From Halorubrum sp. CSM-61 (GTDB lineage: Archaea; Halobacteriota; Halobacteria; Halobacteriales; Haloferacaceae), in NCBI RefSeq assembly GCF_003781945.1, contig NZ_RJJW01000004.1, positions 26,172-90,171 of the forward strand: DNA of 64,000 nt, in the 5' to 3' direction. A program made the position numbers and the translations under genes. Positions within the stretch are counted from its first letter, which is position 1. Each line of letters begins with the position of its first letter. Of this stretch, positions 8,590-16,837 are shown in pieces. The notes beneath the pieces are model-generated. The model worked only from the letters and a program-made list of their open reading frames with translations. It was not told the origin of the DNA and ran no database searches.

Positions 8590-9961
8590 TGAAGCCTGAG
8601 TTCTGTGGTGGAGCGGTTGTGCTGGGTGGTCTTGACGAGAAGATCGTCGACGAACCGACGGAGAGCTGTCGCTGTCGGCGGCGGCTGCCGCCGACGCGAC
8701 AGCGTCGCCACTCCTGGCGGAGGCTAGCCCGGTCGGAGATTAGCGAGTAAACCGGTCGTCTGGTGGTCGGTTTGCGGGGACGGCCCGACGCGTCGCGAGG
8801 GCCGTCCACGCTGCCCGTTGAATCATGTTGATGAACTCCTTGAACGACCACTTCCAGAGGCGACGCCCTCCACGGCGGGGCGTCGCCACGTACTCCCAGT
8901 GTAAATACCGCCAGACGTTCTGTAACAACAAGCTCACCACGACGTACAGCAGCCGTACGACCGGATTTTGTGTCGAGGTCGTCGCAATACTTTGCTCGGA
9001 GAGTCGGTAGCTGGCCTCGATACCAAAGCGTTTCGCGTAGTGGTATCGAGCGTCTCGTGGTGAATTGATGAACGGCGCGTCAGCGGCGTAGCCGTGACGC
9101 GCCACTCCATGTTCGTCGTACCGTCCGTTTTGGTACGTACAGTCGATGTAGACGGGAAACTCGACGGTCCAGCTGTGACCGTCGAGTTTCGCCGTCATGT
9201 CGTGTTGAATCACGCGACTCCAGCCTTCCGAGAGTTCTTGCTTGATCGTCTGTCCCCAGCGGACGATCGGCATGACGTAGGCGTGGTTGTGTGCCTGAAG
9301 CAGCGTCAAACACTTGCTGTCGTAGAATTCGCGGTCAAGAAAGACGGCCTTGACCTCGAGGTCAAGGCCGTCGAGGATACCGAGAAACTCTGCGAGGACA
9401 CTGCTGGCGGTGTCGCCGTCTTCGAGACGGCGCACCGCCAGCGTGTAGCGTTTGTTCTTCACACGCGCGTAGAGTGTGGCGTAGGCGTGGAACGCAGTCG
9501 TTCCACGCTTCGCTTGTGAGTGATACAAGCCGTCTGTCCCATCTTCGTCGCCGTAGTAGGGCCGCAGGTGGAGGTCTGAAACGACCTCCACCTGCTGGGG
9601 AAGGACGTCGAGGACGTCCTTCTGAAGGAGCGCGTTTCCGACTTGTTCGAGCGTCTCAAGATCGAACTTGGTGCGGAGATGGTAGAGAACCGAATTTTCG
9701 TGGGGAGCATCTTCGCTTTTCTCACAGAGCGTTGAGACCGAGGTCCCGTCGGCGCACGCGCCGACGAGGACCTCGTAGATGTCTTCAGCATCGAGTTCAG
9801 CGTTTTCAGCGAGTGTGAGGGCAACTTCCTCGTCAAGGGAGTTGACGAGGAAGTTAAGAAGCTGGTCCTCGTGAATTTCACCGTCTGCTTGCTTGGTATT
9901 AGACACACCTTCAGCAAGCAGACGTCTCAACTAACCGGCTTTGTGATGTACTGAGTCTTCA
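8590..9961 (-). mobile_element. ISH3-family insertion sequence
   Basis: Imperfect terminal inverted repeats can be aligned: TGAAGCCTGAGTTC at 8590 and, read on the other strand from 9961, TGAAGACTCAGTAC. They enclose one transposase gene; the 1.37-kb span is close to the usual size of this family. The flanking 5-mers (8585-8589 and 9962-9966) do not match, so no target duplication is visible. Either the exact boundaries differ or the flanks have recombined. The element lies directly behind the exported hydrolase gene. Confidence 0.75.
8740..9906 (-). CDS. ISH3-family transposase
   Basis: 388 residues from a GTG at 9906 (an in-frame TTG at 9930 is possible). The N-terminus TKQADGEIHEDQLLNFLVN is typical of ISH3-type transposases of haloarchaea. 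DDE-type catalytic segments are visible: SDLHLRPYYGDED, FLDREFYDS and GIEASYR, in that order. Full length and uninterrupted, so probably functional. The C-terminus is Arg-rich. Confidence 0.9.
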   Translation of the reverse strand: MSNTKQADGEIHEDQLLNFLVNSLDEEVALTLAENAELDAEDIYEVLVGACADGTSVSTLCEKSEDAPHENSVLYHLRTKFDLETLEQVGNALLQKDVLDVLPQQVEVVSDLHLRPYYGDEDGTDGLYHSQAKRGTTAFHAYATLYARVKNKRYTLAVRRLEDGDTASSVLAEFLGILDGLDLEVKAVFLDREFYDSKCLTLLQAHNHAYVMPIVRWGQTIKQELSEGWSRVIQHDMTAKLDGHSWTVEFPVYIDCTYQNGRYDEHGVARHGYAADAPFINSPRDARYHYAKRFGIEASYRLSEQSIATTSTQNPVVRLLYVVVSLLLQNVWRYLHWEYVATPRRGGRRLWKWSFKEFINMIQRAAWTALATRRAVPANRPPDDRFTR

Positions 9962-9983
9962 TCGCAGAGTCACCGGCAACCAC

Positions 9984-10135
9984 TTATAAGCGGGCGGCTG
10001 GGGCTTTGAAGGTGTTCTCCGTCACAGCGGCTGCAACGACGCATAGCCGAGCGGCTGGAGCTCTGGAGATGTTCTCCGCGCTAGTGCACCAATTTATAAG
10101 CGAGTGGCTGGAGCTTCGAAGACTCTCATAGCCAC
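9984..10135 (+). repeat. Three degenerate tandem copies of a ~55-bp repeat
   Basis: Copies begin near 9984, 10043 and 10094 and share a TATAAGCG-like start followed by GCGGCTGGRGCT and a GTTCTCC or related end. The GGCTGG cores lie at 9996, 10053 and 10106, so periods are 57 and 53 bp. Nothing here looks coding. A related segment lies on the minus strand at about 30942-30969, so this is a dispersed family. Confidence 0.6.
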
Positions 10136-10185
10136 GAAAAGACCCGATCGGCGTATCAACCGACGAACCCGACTGACAGTTCTCC

Positions 10186-11394
10186 TTAAATCGCGCAGCC
10201 GACCTCGCGGTACATGTAGTGGGTCATCGCGTAGACGCCGAGGATGATCCCCGCGCCGGCGAGGAAGGAGTGCACCGACAGCAGCGCGATCCCCGAGAAG
10301 AGGTTCGCGATGTTGCAGCCGGCCGCGAGCCGCGAGCCGACGCCCATCAGGAGGCCGCCGATCGCGTAGTTCGGGACCCGGTTCAGCTTGGGCTTCCGGA
10401 CGCGGAAGTCGCCGGAGGCGTACGCGGCGAGGAAGGAGCCGACGATCAGCGACGCGATCATCACCATGTCGATGGTCAGCGAGATGTTCCCGTCGCGGAA
10501 CAGGATCGACCCCCAGTACTCGACGCTCGCCACGTCGAACCCGGCCCCGGCCAGCAGGTAGCCCGCCCAGCGCGCCTCGCTGCCGGTGATCGCCCAGTGG
10601 CCGTGCACGTAGAACCAGAGGCTCGCGATGAGCGCCATCGCCACGCCCGCGGTCCGCGCGTCCCACGAGTCGCGGAGCCGGACTTTCAGGGGCCGGTCGT
10701 CGCCGCGAATCCCGCGGACGTATTCGACGGTCCCGTCGGCGATGCCGCGCAGTCCGAGCGAGACGGCCGAGAGCGTCCGGGAGGCGCCGATCGCCGCCTG
10801 CGCGCGGGTGTCGGCCTCCACGCCGGTTCCGCCCGAGGGGTCGTCGGGGAGCCGGCTCCGCCCCTTCACGAACGCGTACGCGAGGGTGCCGAGCGCGACG
10901 GCGCCGGCCCCGGTGAGCGCCGGAGAGAAGGGGAGCGAGAGGTACAGCGTCTGCCCCTGGAACGGGTTCAGCGTCTGGAAGTAGTACGTCTCGGCGACGG
11001 GGAACGCGAACGCGAAGAGGACGTAGCCGACGAACATGAAGAAGAGTACGAGCCAGAACTGGACGTACCCCTGTCCGGCGCGGTAGAGGGTGCCGGACGC
11101 GCAGCCGCCGGCGAGGGTCATGCCGAGCCCGAAGACGAAGCCGCCGAACAGCGAGCCGAGCCCCCACGCGGGCGTCCAGAACCCGCGGAAGTAGCCGAAC
11201 GTGGCCTGCACGCTCCAGAACACCGTCATCACGGCGAGCCCGGCGAGCAGCCCCTTCAGCACGCGGGTGTCCTTGAACGCGACGAAGTCGCGGAAGGCGC
11301 TGACGAAGCAGAACCGCGCCTTCTGTAACAGGACCCCGAACGACAAGCCGACCGCGATAGAGACGCCGACGTAGGCGACGGGCGACAGCAACAT
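10186..11394 (-). CDS. YeeE/YedE-family (TsuA-like) sulfur-compound permease
   Basis: 402-residue polytopic membrane protein with about ten hydrophobic segments. The conserved cysteine motifs of the family are present: ARFCF near residue 28, GGCASGTLYRAGQG near residue 97, and SRLAAGCNIANLFSGIA in the C-terminal half, plus a Cys next to the C-terminus (GCAI). YeeE/YedE proteins import thiosulfate or related sulfur species (family knowledge). A hydrophilic loop of ~60 residues lies between the two halves. It is divergent from the propeller/rhodanese operon with a 154-bp shared promoter region, and the sulfur theme links the two. Confidence 0.9.
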   Translation of the reverse strand: MLLSPVAYVGVSIAVGLSFGVLLQKARFCFVSAFRDFVAFKDTRVLKGLLAGLAVMTVFWSVQATFGYFRGFWTPAWGLGSLFGGFVFGLGMTLAGGCASGTLYRAGQGYVQFWLVLFFMFVGYVLFAFAFPVAETYYFQTLNPFQGQTLYLSLPFSPALTGAGAVALGTLAYAFVKGRSRLPDDPSGGTGVEADTRAQAAIGASRTLSAVSLGLRGIADGTVEYVRGIRGDDRPLKVRLRDSWDARTAGVAMALIASLWFYVHGHWAITGSEARWAGYLLAGAGFDVASVEYWGSILFRDGNISLTIDMVMIASLIVGSFLAAYASGDFRVRKPKLNRVPNYAIGGLLMGVGSRLAAGCNIANLFSGIALLSVHSFLAGAGIILGVYAMTHYMYREVGCAI

Positions 11395-11548
11395 TACCGG
11401 ATCTCACGCTCCCGCACGTAAAGCGTCGCTGGAGACGGTAACGGCTCCCTCGTGTCGGAGAATGGCGCATCATTTGCCCCTACGTAACACACGGGGCAAC
11501 GAACGGGGAGGCCGAGGAGCCTTTAGCCGTGAGACGCGTTCCGTGGGT
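11395..11548. promoter_or_regulatory. Divergent promoter region, YeeE permease / propeller lipoprotein
   Basis: 154 bp between two divergent genes of the sulfur cluster. It must hold both promoters. No convincing palindrome was seen, although runs of ACGTAA-like sequence occur in the middle. Confidence 0.4.
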
Positions 11549-12931
11549 ATGAGCGAGGACTGCTGTTGCGGGACGACCGACGCGGATTCGCGTCCCTCGG
11601 GGGCCGACGCGGATCCCGGCTCCGCGAAGGGGAAGGCGAACCCCCGTCCCGCGAAGGGGAGCGATCTGGCGAACGACGACCGCCGGAACCCCTTCGCGGA
11701 GGGGATCGACCGGCGGCGCCTGCTCCAGGCGTCCGGGACCGTCGGCGCGACGACCGCGCTGGCGGGCTGTTCCGGCGGGGGCGGCGGGGACGGCGCCGAC
11801 CCCGAACCGACGATGTTCGTGTTCAACAACGGGGACCGGACCGTCAGCGTGATCGACACCGAGTCGGACGAGCTGCTCACCTCCGCGTTCCTCGGGACGA
11901 CCGCCTCGTTCCCGGCCAACCAGTACTCGACCGGGATCGACGCCGACCACGACGTGCTCTGGCTCAACGTCTCCGGCGGCGTCCGCGGTATCGACCAGCG
12001 AACCCTTGAGGAGGTCGCCTTCGTCGAGACCGGCTACGGCCCGAACTACCCGAACGTCACTCCCGACGGGAACCACCTGCTGATCGCCTCGGGCGGAACC
12101 ACCGGGATGGAGCCCGAGGGCGACGAGAACCACGCCATCTTCCGCGTCGACGCCGACCGCGACAGCGAGACCTTCGGCGAGGTGACCGCGGAGATAGAGA
12201 CCGGCTACGTCGGCCCCTGCGACATGACGCTCGGGCCCGACGGCGACTACGCGTTCGTCGTCGACGTGGCCGACGAGTCGATCCGCGTGCTGAGCGTCGA
12301 CCCGTTCGAGACCGTCGCCCGCGTCGGCTCGGGAGAGCCGGTCACCGAGGGGAACGTCCTCCCCTTCATGTGTACCGCCGCGTTCGACGGGGAGTACGTC
12401 CTCGTCGAGAACGGGGAAGGGACGCTGGGCGGCGAGCCGGAGGTGCCCCGCGAGGGCTCCGAGAGCCTCTGGGACGTCTCCGACCCCGAGAACCCCGAGG
12501 AGGTCGGGAAGATCACCCGCGACGACGGGCTTCCCGGCGCGCCGATCACGAGCGAGGTGTCCCCGGACAACGAGGCCGCCTACCTCCTCATCCCCGGCGA
12601 GGGCGTCGGCGTGATCGACTTGGAGAGCTTCGAGTACGAGACGACGCTGGACGTGGGCGGAAGCAGCATCTCCGCGTCGTGGGGCCCGAACCGCGAGAAG
12701 CTGTACGTCCCCGTGCAGGACGCCAATCAGGTCGCCGTCGTCGAGCACGCGAGCCGTGAGGTCACGGAGACGATCGACGTCGGCGAGGCGCCCACGGGAG
12801 CCGCCGCCGGCACCGTCCGCCCGGAGGGCGACGCGGTGTCGCGGGTACAGGCGTCGCTCGCCTCGCTCGGGATCACCTTCGGCGAGATGGAGGCGTCGTG
12901 GTGTATGGACGACCACTGCTACTGCGGATGA
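11549..12931 (+). CDS. Beta-propeller (YVTN-like) Tat lipoprotein with Cys-rich ends
   Basis: 460 residues from the ATG at 11549; the 29-codon extension upstream is unlikely. The protein begins MSEDCCCG, has a long hydrophilic N-region, then a Tat motif DRRRLLQ at 54-60 and a lipobox LAGC with Cys74, so it should be exported and lipid-anchored. The mature part is a beta-propeller of YncE/YVTN type (repeated PDGNHLLIASGG, GPDGDYAFVVD, VSPDNEAAYLL, GPNREKLYVPV). The extreme C-terminus is WCMDDHCYCG, three cysteines and a His in ten residues, suggesting metal or persulfide binding. ATGA overlap with the rhodanese gene. Confidence 0.82.
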   Translation: MSEDCCCGTTDADSRPSGADADPGSAKGKANPRPAKGSDLANDDRRNPFAEGIDRRRLLQASGTVGATTALAGCSGGGGGDGADPEPTMFVFNNGDRTVSVIDTESDELLTSAFLGTTASFPANQYSTGIDADHDVLWLNVSGGVRGIDQRTLEEVAFVETGYGPNYPNVTPDGNHLLIASGGTTGMEPEGDENHAIFRVDADRDSETFGEVTAEIETGYVGPCDMTLGPDGDYAFVVDVADESIRVLSVDPFETVARVGSGEPVTEGNVLPFMCTAAFDGEYVLVENGEGTLGGEPEVPREGSESLWDVSDPENPEEVGKITRDDGLPGAPITSEVSPDNEAAYLLIPGEGVGVIDLESFEYETTLDVGGSSISASWGPNREKLYVPVQDANQVAVVEHASREVTETIDVGEAPTGAAAGTVRPEGDAVSRVQASLASLGITFGEMEASWCMDDHCYCG

Positions 12932-14028
12932 CGGGAAAGCATTCGAACGGTGACGGCGACGAGGGCGACTCCACCGAGAACGCCGACTCCACCGAGAACG
13001 CCACCCGCCGCGGCCTCCTGCGCGCGGCGGCGGGCGCGACCGTCGCGGGCGCGGCGAGCACGGCCGGCTGTCTCGGCGTGACGACCCCCGCCGACGTGGC
13101 GGCGCAGAACGAGGTGTCGGGGAACGTGGGCCACTTCGTCGGACCGAGCTGGCTCGCCGACAACCGCGAGGACACCGTCGTCCTCGACGCGCGCGACGCG
13201 GAGCGATTCCGCGAGGAGCGCATCTACCGCGCCCGACGCGTGCCGTTCGACGCGGTCACGGCCCGCGAGTCGATCGACGAGGGCGACGTTCCCGACGCCG
13301 ACGCGATCGCGTCCGCGTTCGGCGAGATCGGCGTGGCGCCGGACGACGACGTGCTCGTCTACGGCGCGAGCGTCGGGTCGCGGGTCACCCGCGTCGCGTT
13401 CGCGCTCGCCGCGGTCGGCCACGAGGGGTCGATCCGCGTCCTCAACGGCGGACTCTCGGCCTGGAACGGTCGCCTCGGAACGGGGTCGCGAGACCGGGTC
13501 TCGCCGACCGACTACGAGCCGGAGCGGAACGACTCGGCGTGGGTCACCCACGAGTGGCTCGCCGACCGCGTCGGCACGTTCAACGCGGACGGTCCGGGGC
13601 TCGTCGACGTGCGCGTGCCGGAGGCGTACCTCGCCGCCGCAGGCTCCGACCTTCTGAACGAGGACCACGACCGCCACGGCCACCTCCCCGGCGCGGTCGA
13701 CGTGCACTGGGTCGGGAACGTCGACGGCCGGCGGATGACCGACCCCGGCCGGCTCGTCCAGCTGTACGAGGTCGACGCCGAGCTGGACCGGAGCGGGACC
13801 GTCGTCGTCTACGGCGACGACAACGTGGACCCGACCTCGACGTGGCTGACGCTGAAGGCGATCGGCTTCGAGGACGTGCGCCTGTACGACGGCGGCTTCG
13901 GCGAGTGGGCGAACGTCGACGGCGACCGCGGGCGGTACCCGGTCGAGACGGCGACGAACGTCGTGGTCGAGACGGACGGGAGCGTCGGCGGCGACGGCGA
14001 CGGCGGCGACTTCTCCTGTACTGGATGA
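12928..14028 (+). CDS. Double-rhodanese Tat lipoprotein without catalytic cysteines
   Basis: 366 residues from the ATG at 12928, which overlaps the previous stop. Tat lipoprotein signal: RRGLLR at 27-32, lipobox TAGC with Cys48. Two rhodanese (thiosulfate/mercaptopyruvate sulfurtransferase) domains follow. In active enzymes a Cys opens the loop after the central strand; here the loops read VLVYGASVGSR and VVVYGDDNVDPTS, so both are Cys-free. The only other cysteine is four residues from the end (FSCTG). It is thus unlikely to act as a classical sulfurtransferase and may be a binding partner, unless the tail Cys serves. ATGA overlap with the next propeller gene. Confidence 0.85.
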   Translation: MTGKHSNGDGDEGDSTENADSTENATRRGLLRAAAGATVAGAASTAGCLGVTTPADVAAQNEVSGNVGHFVGPSWLADNREDTVVLDARDAERFREERIYRARRVPFDAVTARESIDEGDVPDADAIASAFGEIGVAPDDDVLVYGASVGSRVTRVAFALAAVGHEGSIRVLNGGLSAWNGRLGTGSRDRVSPTDYEPERNDSAWVTHEWLADRVGTFNADGPGLVDVRVPEAYLAAAGSDLLNEDHDRHGHLPGAVDVHWVGNVDGRRMTDPGRLVQLYEVDAELDRSGTVVVYGDDNVDPTSTWLTLKAIGFEDVRLYDGGFGEWANVDGDRGRYPVETATNVVVETDGSVGGDGDGGDFSCTG

Positions 14029-15029
14029 CTTCGTCCATCGACCGCGTCCTCGCGGTTCCGTGCGAGGGCGACGACCTGCTGGCCCTGTTCGCGCTCGATA
14101 CGGGGGACCGGCTCGGCGAGGTCCCGGTCGGGAGCCATCCGGTCCACGCGACGACGTGCCGCGGGCGGACCGTCGTCGCCACCATGGGCGAGCGGGCCGT
14201 CACCGCGGTCGGCTCGGGCGGAGAGGTGACGAGGGTCGAGACCGGCGTGTTGGGGCCCTCGCACTTCGCGACCGCGAACGGGGAGCTGTACGTCTCCTGT
14301 TCCGCCGGCGACGCCCTCGCGGTCATCGATCCCGAGCGCCTGACGCTCGTCGACCGCGTCGCCGTCGGCGCGGAGCCGCACGAGATCGCCGTCTCTCCCG
14401 ACGGCGACCGGCTCTACTCCGGGAGCCGCCGCGAGGGCGTCGTCGACGTGGTGGACACCGAGAGCCGCGAGCGGATCGGCGCGATCGACGCCGGGCCGGA
14501 CGCCCGCGTGCAGGGCGTCGCGGTCTCGCCGAACGGGGAGCGCGGGTACGCTGTCGACCAACGGGGCGCCCGCGTGGTCGCCTTCGATCCCGGGGGAGAC
14601 GCCGGGTCGCTCTCCGACGGAGAACCGATCCGCCGCGAGGCCGCGGTCGGCGCCGACCCGTACGACCTCGTCGCGACCGCGGACCGCGTGTTCGTCCCCG
14701 GCCGCGGCGACGGGGTCGTCCACGAGTTCGACCGGGACTTGGAGCCGATCGCGGTCCACGAAGGGTTCTCGCGCCCCGTCGACGTCTTCGAGGTCGCCGG
14801 CGAGCGGTGGGTGCTCGACGCGGCCGCCGCCCGCCTCCGGTCGCTCGACGGCGCGGTCGTCGAGACGGCGGCGCCGGGACTGGTCGCGACGCCCGTCGGC
14901 GGAGCGGGAGACGGGCGGCTCGCCGTCTCGCACTACGACGACGACCGCGTCTCCCTCGTCGACGTCGACTCCGGGACCGTCTGGACCGCGGAGTCGCCGG
15001 CGTACCCGTTCGGGTCGGTCGTGGTCTGA
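14025..15029 (+). CDS. Beta-propeller protein (YVTN/YncE-like), no signal peptide
   Basis: 334 residues. Repeated propeller blades are visible (VSPDGDRLYSGSRREGVVDVVD, split by similar strands; VSPNGERGYAVDQRG). There is no Tat or Sec signal and no transmembrane segment, unlike the first propeller of the operon. It overlaps the rhodanese gene by 4 nt, so the two propellers and the rhodanese form one translationally coupled operon. Role unknown; it could be a cytosolic scaffold for the same process (inference). Confidence 0.75.
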   Translation: MTSSIDRVLAVPCEGDDLLALFALDTGDRLGEVPVGSHPVHATTCRGRTVVATMGERAVTAVGSGGEVTRVETGVLGPSHFATANGELYVSCSAGDALAVIDPERLTLVDRVAVGAEPHEIAVSPDGDRLYSGSRREGVVDVVDTESRERIGAIDAGPDARVQGVAVSPNGERGYAVDQRGARVVAFDPGGDAGSLSDGEPIRREAAVGADPYDLVATADRVFVPGRGDGVVHEFDRDLEPIAVHEGFSRPVDVFEVAGERWVLDAAAARLRSLDGAVVETAAPGLVATPVGGAGDGRLAVSHYDDDRVSLVDVDSGTVWTAESPAYPFGSVVV

Positions 15030-15190
15030 TCGGTCGCGGTCCGACGGGCGGTGATCCGACCGTCACCGACGAGCACGGCCGCGACCGCTACGAGGCGACG
15101 GACACGGTCGAGGGCGCGACCGTCGGCCGCTTCCCGGACCTCTACGAGGCGCTGGGCGAGGTCGGCGTCGACCACGTGACCACGCTCTGA
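15030..15190 (+). other. Coding-like tail without a normal start codon
   Basis: A frame ending at 15190 has almost only G/C in third positions and translates to a plausible protein end (GRFPDLYEALGEVGVDHVTTL, split), but no ATG, GTG or TTG starts it after the upstream stop; the only candidate is a CTG at 15026. It may be a short gene with an unusual start, or a tail cut from the upstream propeller by a -1 frameshift. Confidence 0.35.
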
Positions 15191-15200
15191 GACCGTCCGC

Positions 15201-15240
15201 GTCCCCGCGGCTCGGTGCGAGTCCCCGCGGCTCGGTGCGA
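15201..15240. repeat. Perfect tandem duplication of a 20-mer
   Basis: GTCCCCGCGGCTCGGTGCGA occurs twice in direct succession (15201-15220 and 15221-15240), in the gap before the flavoprotein gene. It is followed by a third partial copy. No function can be assigned. Confidence 0.8.
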
Positions 15241-15291
15241 GCCCCGCACGTCGGCCGGAGCTTCATGCCTCCGGGCGTGCTTTGGAGACGC

Positions 15292-16755
15292 ATGCAGGAG
15301 TACGACTTCCTCGTCATCGGCTCGGGATCGGGACTGGACGTGGCGAACGCGATGGCCGGCCGGGGGAACTCGGTCGCGGTCGTCGAGGAGGGGCGGCTCG
15401 GCGGCACGTGTCTCAACCGCGGCTGTATCCCCTCGAAGCGGCTCCTCTATCACGCCGACGTGATGGAGACGATCGAGCGGGCCGGGGAGTTCGAGATCGA
15501 CGCCGAGGTGACCGACGTCGACTTCGCGGAGATCGTCCGGAAGGTGAACGAGGACGTCTCGGAGAGCTCCGAGTCGATCCGGCGGGGGCTGGAGTCCTCG
15601 GACGCCCACGACCTGTTCTCGGGAACCGGGCAGTTCGTCGACGACCGCACGGTCGAGGTCGTCGACGGCGACGACGAGGGCGCCGCGCTGCGGGCCGACA
15701 CCGTCCTGATCGCCACCGGCACGCGTCCCTCGATCCCGCCGATAGAGGGGATCGAGGAGGTGGACCACCTCACGAGCACGGAGGCGCTCCGGCTGGAGGA
15801 GCCGCCGGACCGCCTCGTGATCGTCGGCGGCGGATACATCGCGGCCGAACTCGGCCACTTCTTCGATACCTTCGGCAGCGACGTGACGATCGTCGGCCGA
15901 CGCGAGCACCTCCTCCCGGAGGCGGACGCGGAGGTCGGCGAGGCGTTCACCGACCGGTACGCCGACCGGTTCGACGTGTACGCCGGCTACGAGGCCGTCG
16001 CGGCCGACGAGGATGACGGCGAGGTGACGGTCGAGGCCCGGCCGTACCCCGAGGCCGACTCGGTCCGCGCGGGCGGGGAGACGGTCGGTGCGCCCGACGA
16101 GGCCGAGGACGTGACCGTCACCGGCGACGAACTGCTCGTCGCGACGGGCCGCCGACCGAACACGGATATGCTGAACCTCGACGCTACGGGCGTGGAGACC
16201 GACGTGAACGGCTTCGTCGAGACCGACGAGTACCTGCGAACCGACGCGGAGGGCGTGTGGGCGCTCGGCGACGTGGTCGGCGAGTACCTGCTGAAACACA
16301 GCGCGAACCACGAGGCGAAGGCCGTGGTCCGGAACCTGCTCGGCGACGAGCCGGAGCCGGTCGACTACTCGGCGATGCCGTTCGCGGTGTTCGCCTCGCC
16401 CGAGGTAGCGGGGGTCGGCGCGCGCGAGCGGGACCTCCGAGAGGCCGACGCCGAGTACGCCACCCGCACCTACGCGTACGACGAGACGGCCCGCGGGAGT
16501 GCGATGCACGCCGACGGCTTCGTGAAGGTGCTCATCGATCTGGACGGCGAGATCGAGGGCTGTCACGTCGTCGGTCCCGAGGCGTCGAACCTGATCGAGG
16601 AGGTCGTCGTCGCGATGACCGCGGGCTCGGGGACCGTCGCGGACATTCGCGACGCGGTCCACATCCACCCCGCGCTCTCAGAAGTGGTCGATCGGGCCTT
16701 CTCGGGTCAGTTCTCGCGGGGCGGCGGCGGACACGATCACAACCACCACTCGTGA
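15292..16755 (+). CDS. Pyridine nucleotide-disulfide oxidoreductase (dihydrolipoyl dehydrogenase-like)
   Basis: 487 residues from the ATG at 15292. FAD motif VIGSGSG at the N-terminus, redox-active disulfide GGTCLNRGCIPSK near residue 40, NAD(P) motif IVGGGYIAAELG near residue 180, and the interface His-Pro motif HIHPALSEVV near the end. These define the class I flavin disulfide reductases (lipoamide dehydrogenase, mercuric and mycothione reductases). Haloarchaea use gamma-glutamylcysteine as their thiol, so a low-molecular-weight disulfide or persulfide substrate is also possible. The tail is His-rich (GHDHNHHS). Position beside the rhodanese operon suggests thiol redox recycling (inference). 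Confidence 0.88.
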   Translation: MQEYDFLVIGSGSGLDVANAMAGRGNSVAVVEEGRLGGTCLNRGCIPSKRLLYHADVMETIERAGEFEIDAEVTDVDFAEIVRKVNEDVSESSESIRRGLESSDAHDLFSGTGQFVDDRTVEVVDGDDEGAALRADTVLIATGTRPSIPPIEGIEEVDHLTSTEALRLEEPPDRLVIVGGGYIAAELGHFFDTFGSDVTIVGRREHLLPEADAEVGEAFTDRYADRFDVYAGYEAVAADEDDGEVTVEARPYPEADSVRAGGETVGAPDEAEDVTVTGDELLVATGRRPNTDMLNLDATGVETDVNGFVETDEYLRTDAEGVWALGDVVGEYLLKHSANHEAKAVVRNLLGDEPEPVDYSAMPFAVFASPEVAGVGARERDLREADAEYATRTYAYDETARGSAMHADGFVKVLIDLDGEIEGCHVVGPEASNLIEEVVVAMTAGSGTVADIRDAVHIHPALSEVVDRAFSGQFSRGGGGHDHNHHS

Positions 16756-16837
16756 TACGTCACCGCATACCGAATCGGCGTCCCGGACACACACCCGCGG
16801 GTGGGTTTTGTAGGGGTGACGCTTATAAGCGAACACG

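Noticed and set aside
8585..9966. Target-site duplication of the ISH3 element
   Set aside because: GTTTC on the left and TCGCA on the right do not match, and shifting the ends by a few bases gives no match either.
9984..10135. Possible CRISPR repeats
   Set aside because: Only three copies, the whole 55-bp unit is degenerate, no distinct spacers and no cas genes nearby.
12928..14028. Active thiosulfate sulfurtransferase
   Set aside because: Both rhodanese loops lack the catalytic cysteine, so the enzyme name would be misleading.
16821..16830. TTATAAG as TATA box for the DsrE gene
   Set aside because: It is only ~12 nt before the start codon, so transcription would begin inside the gene.
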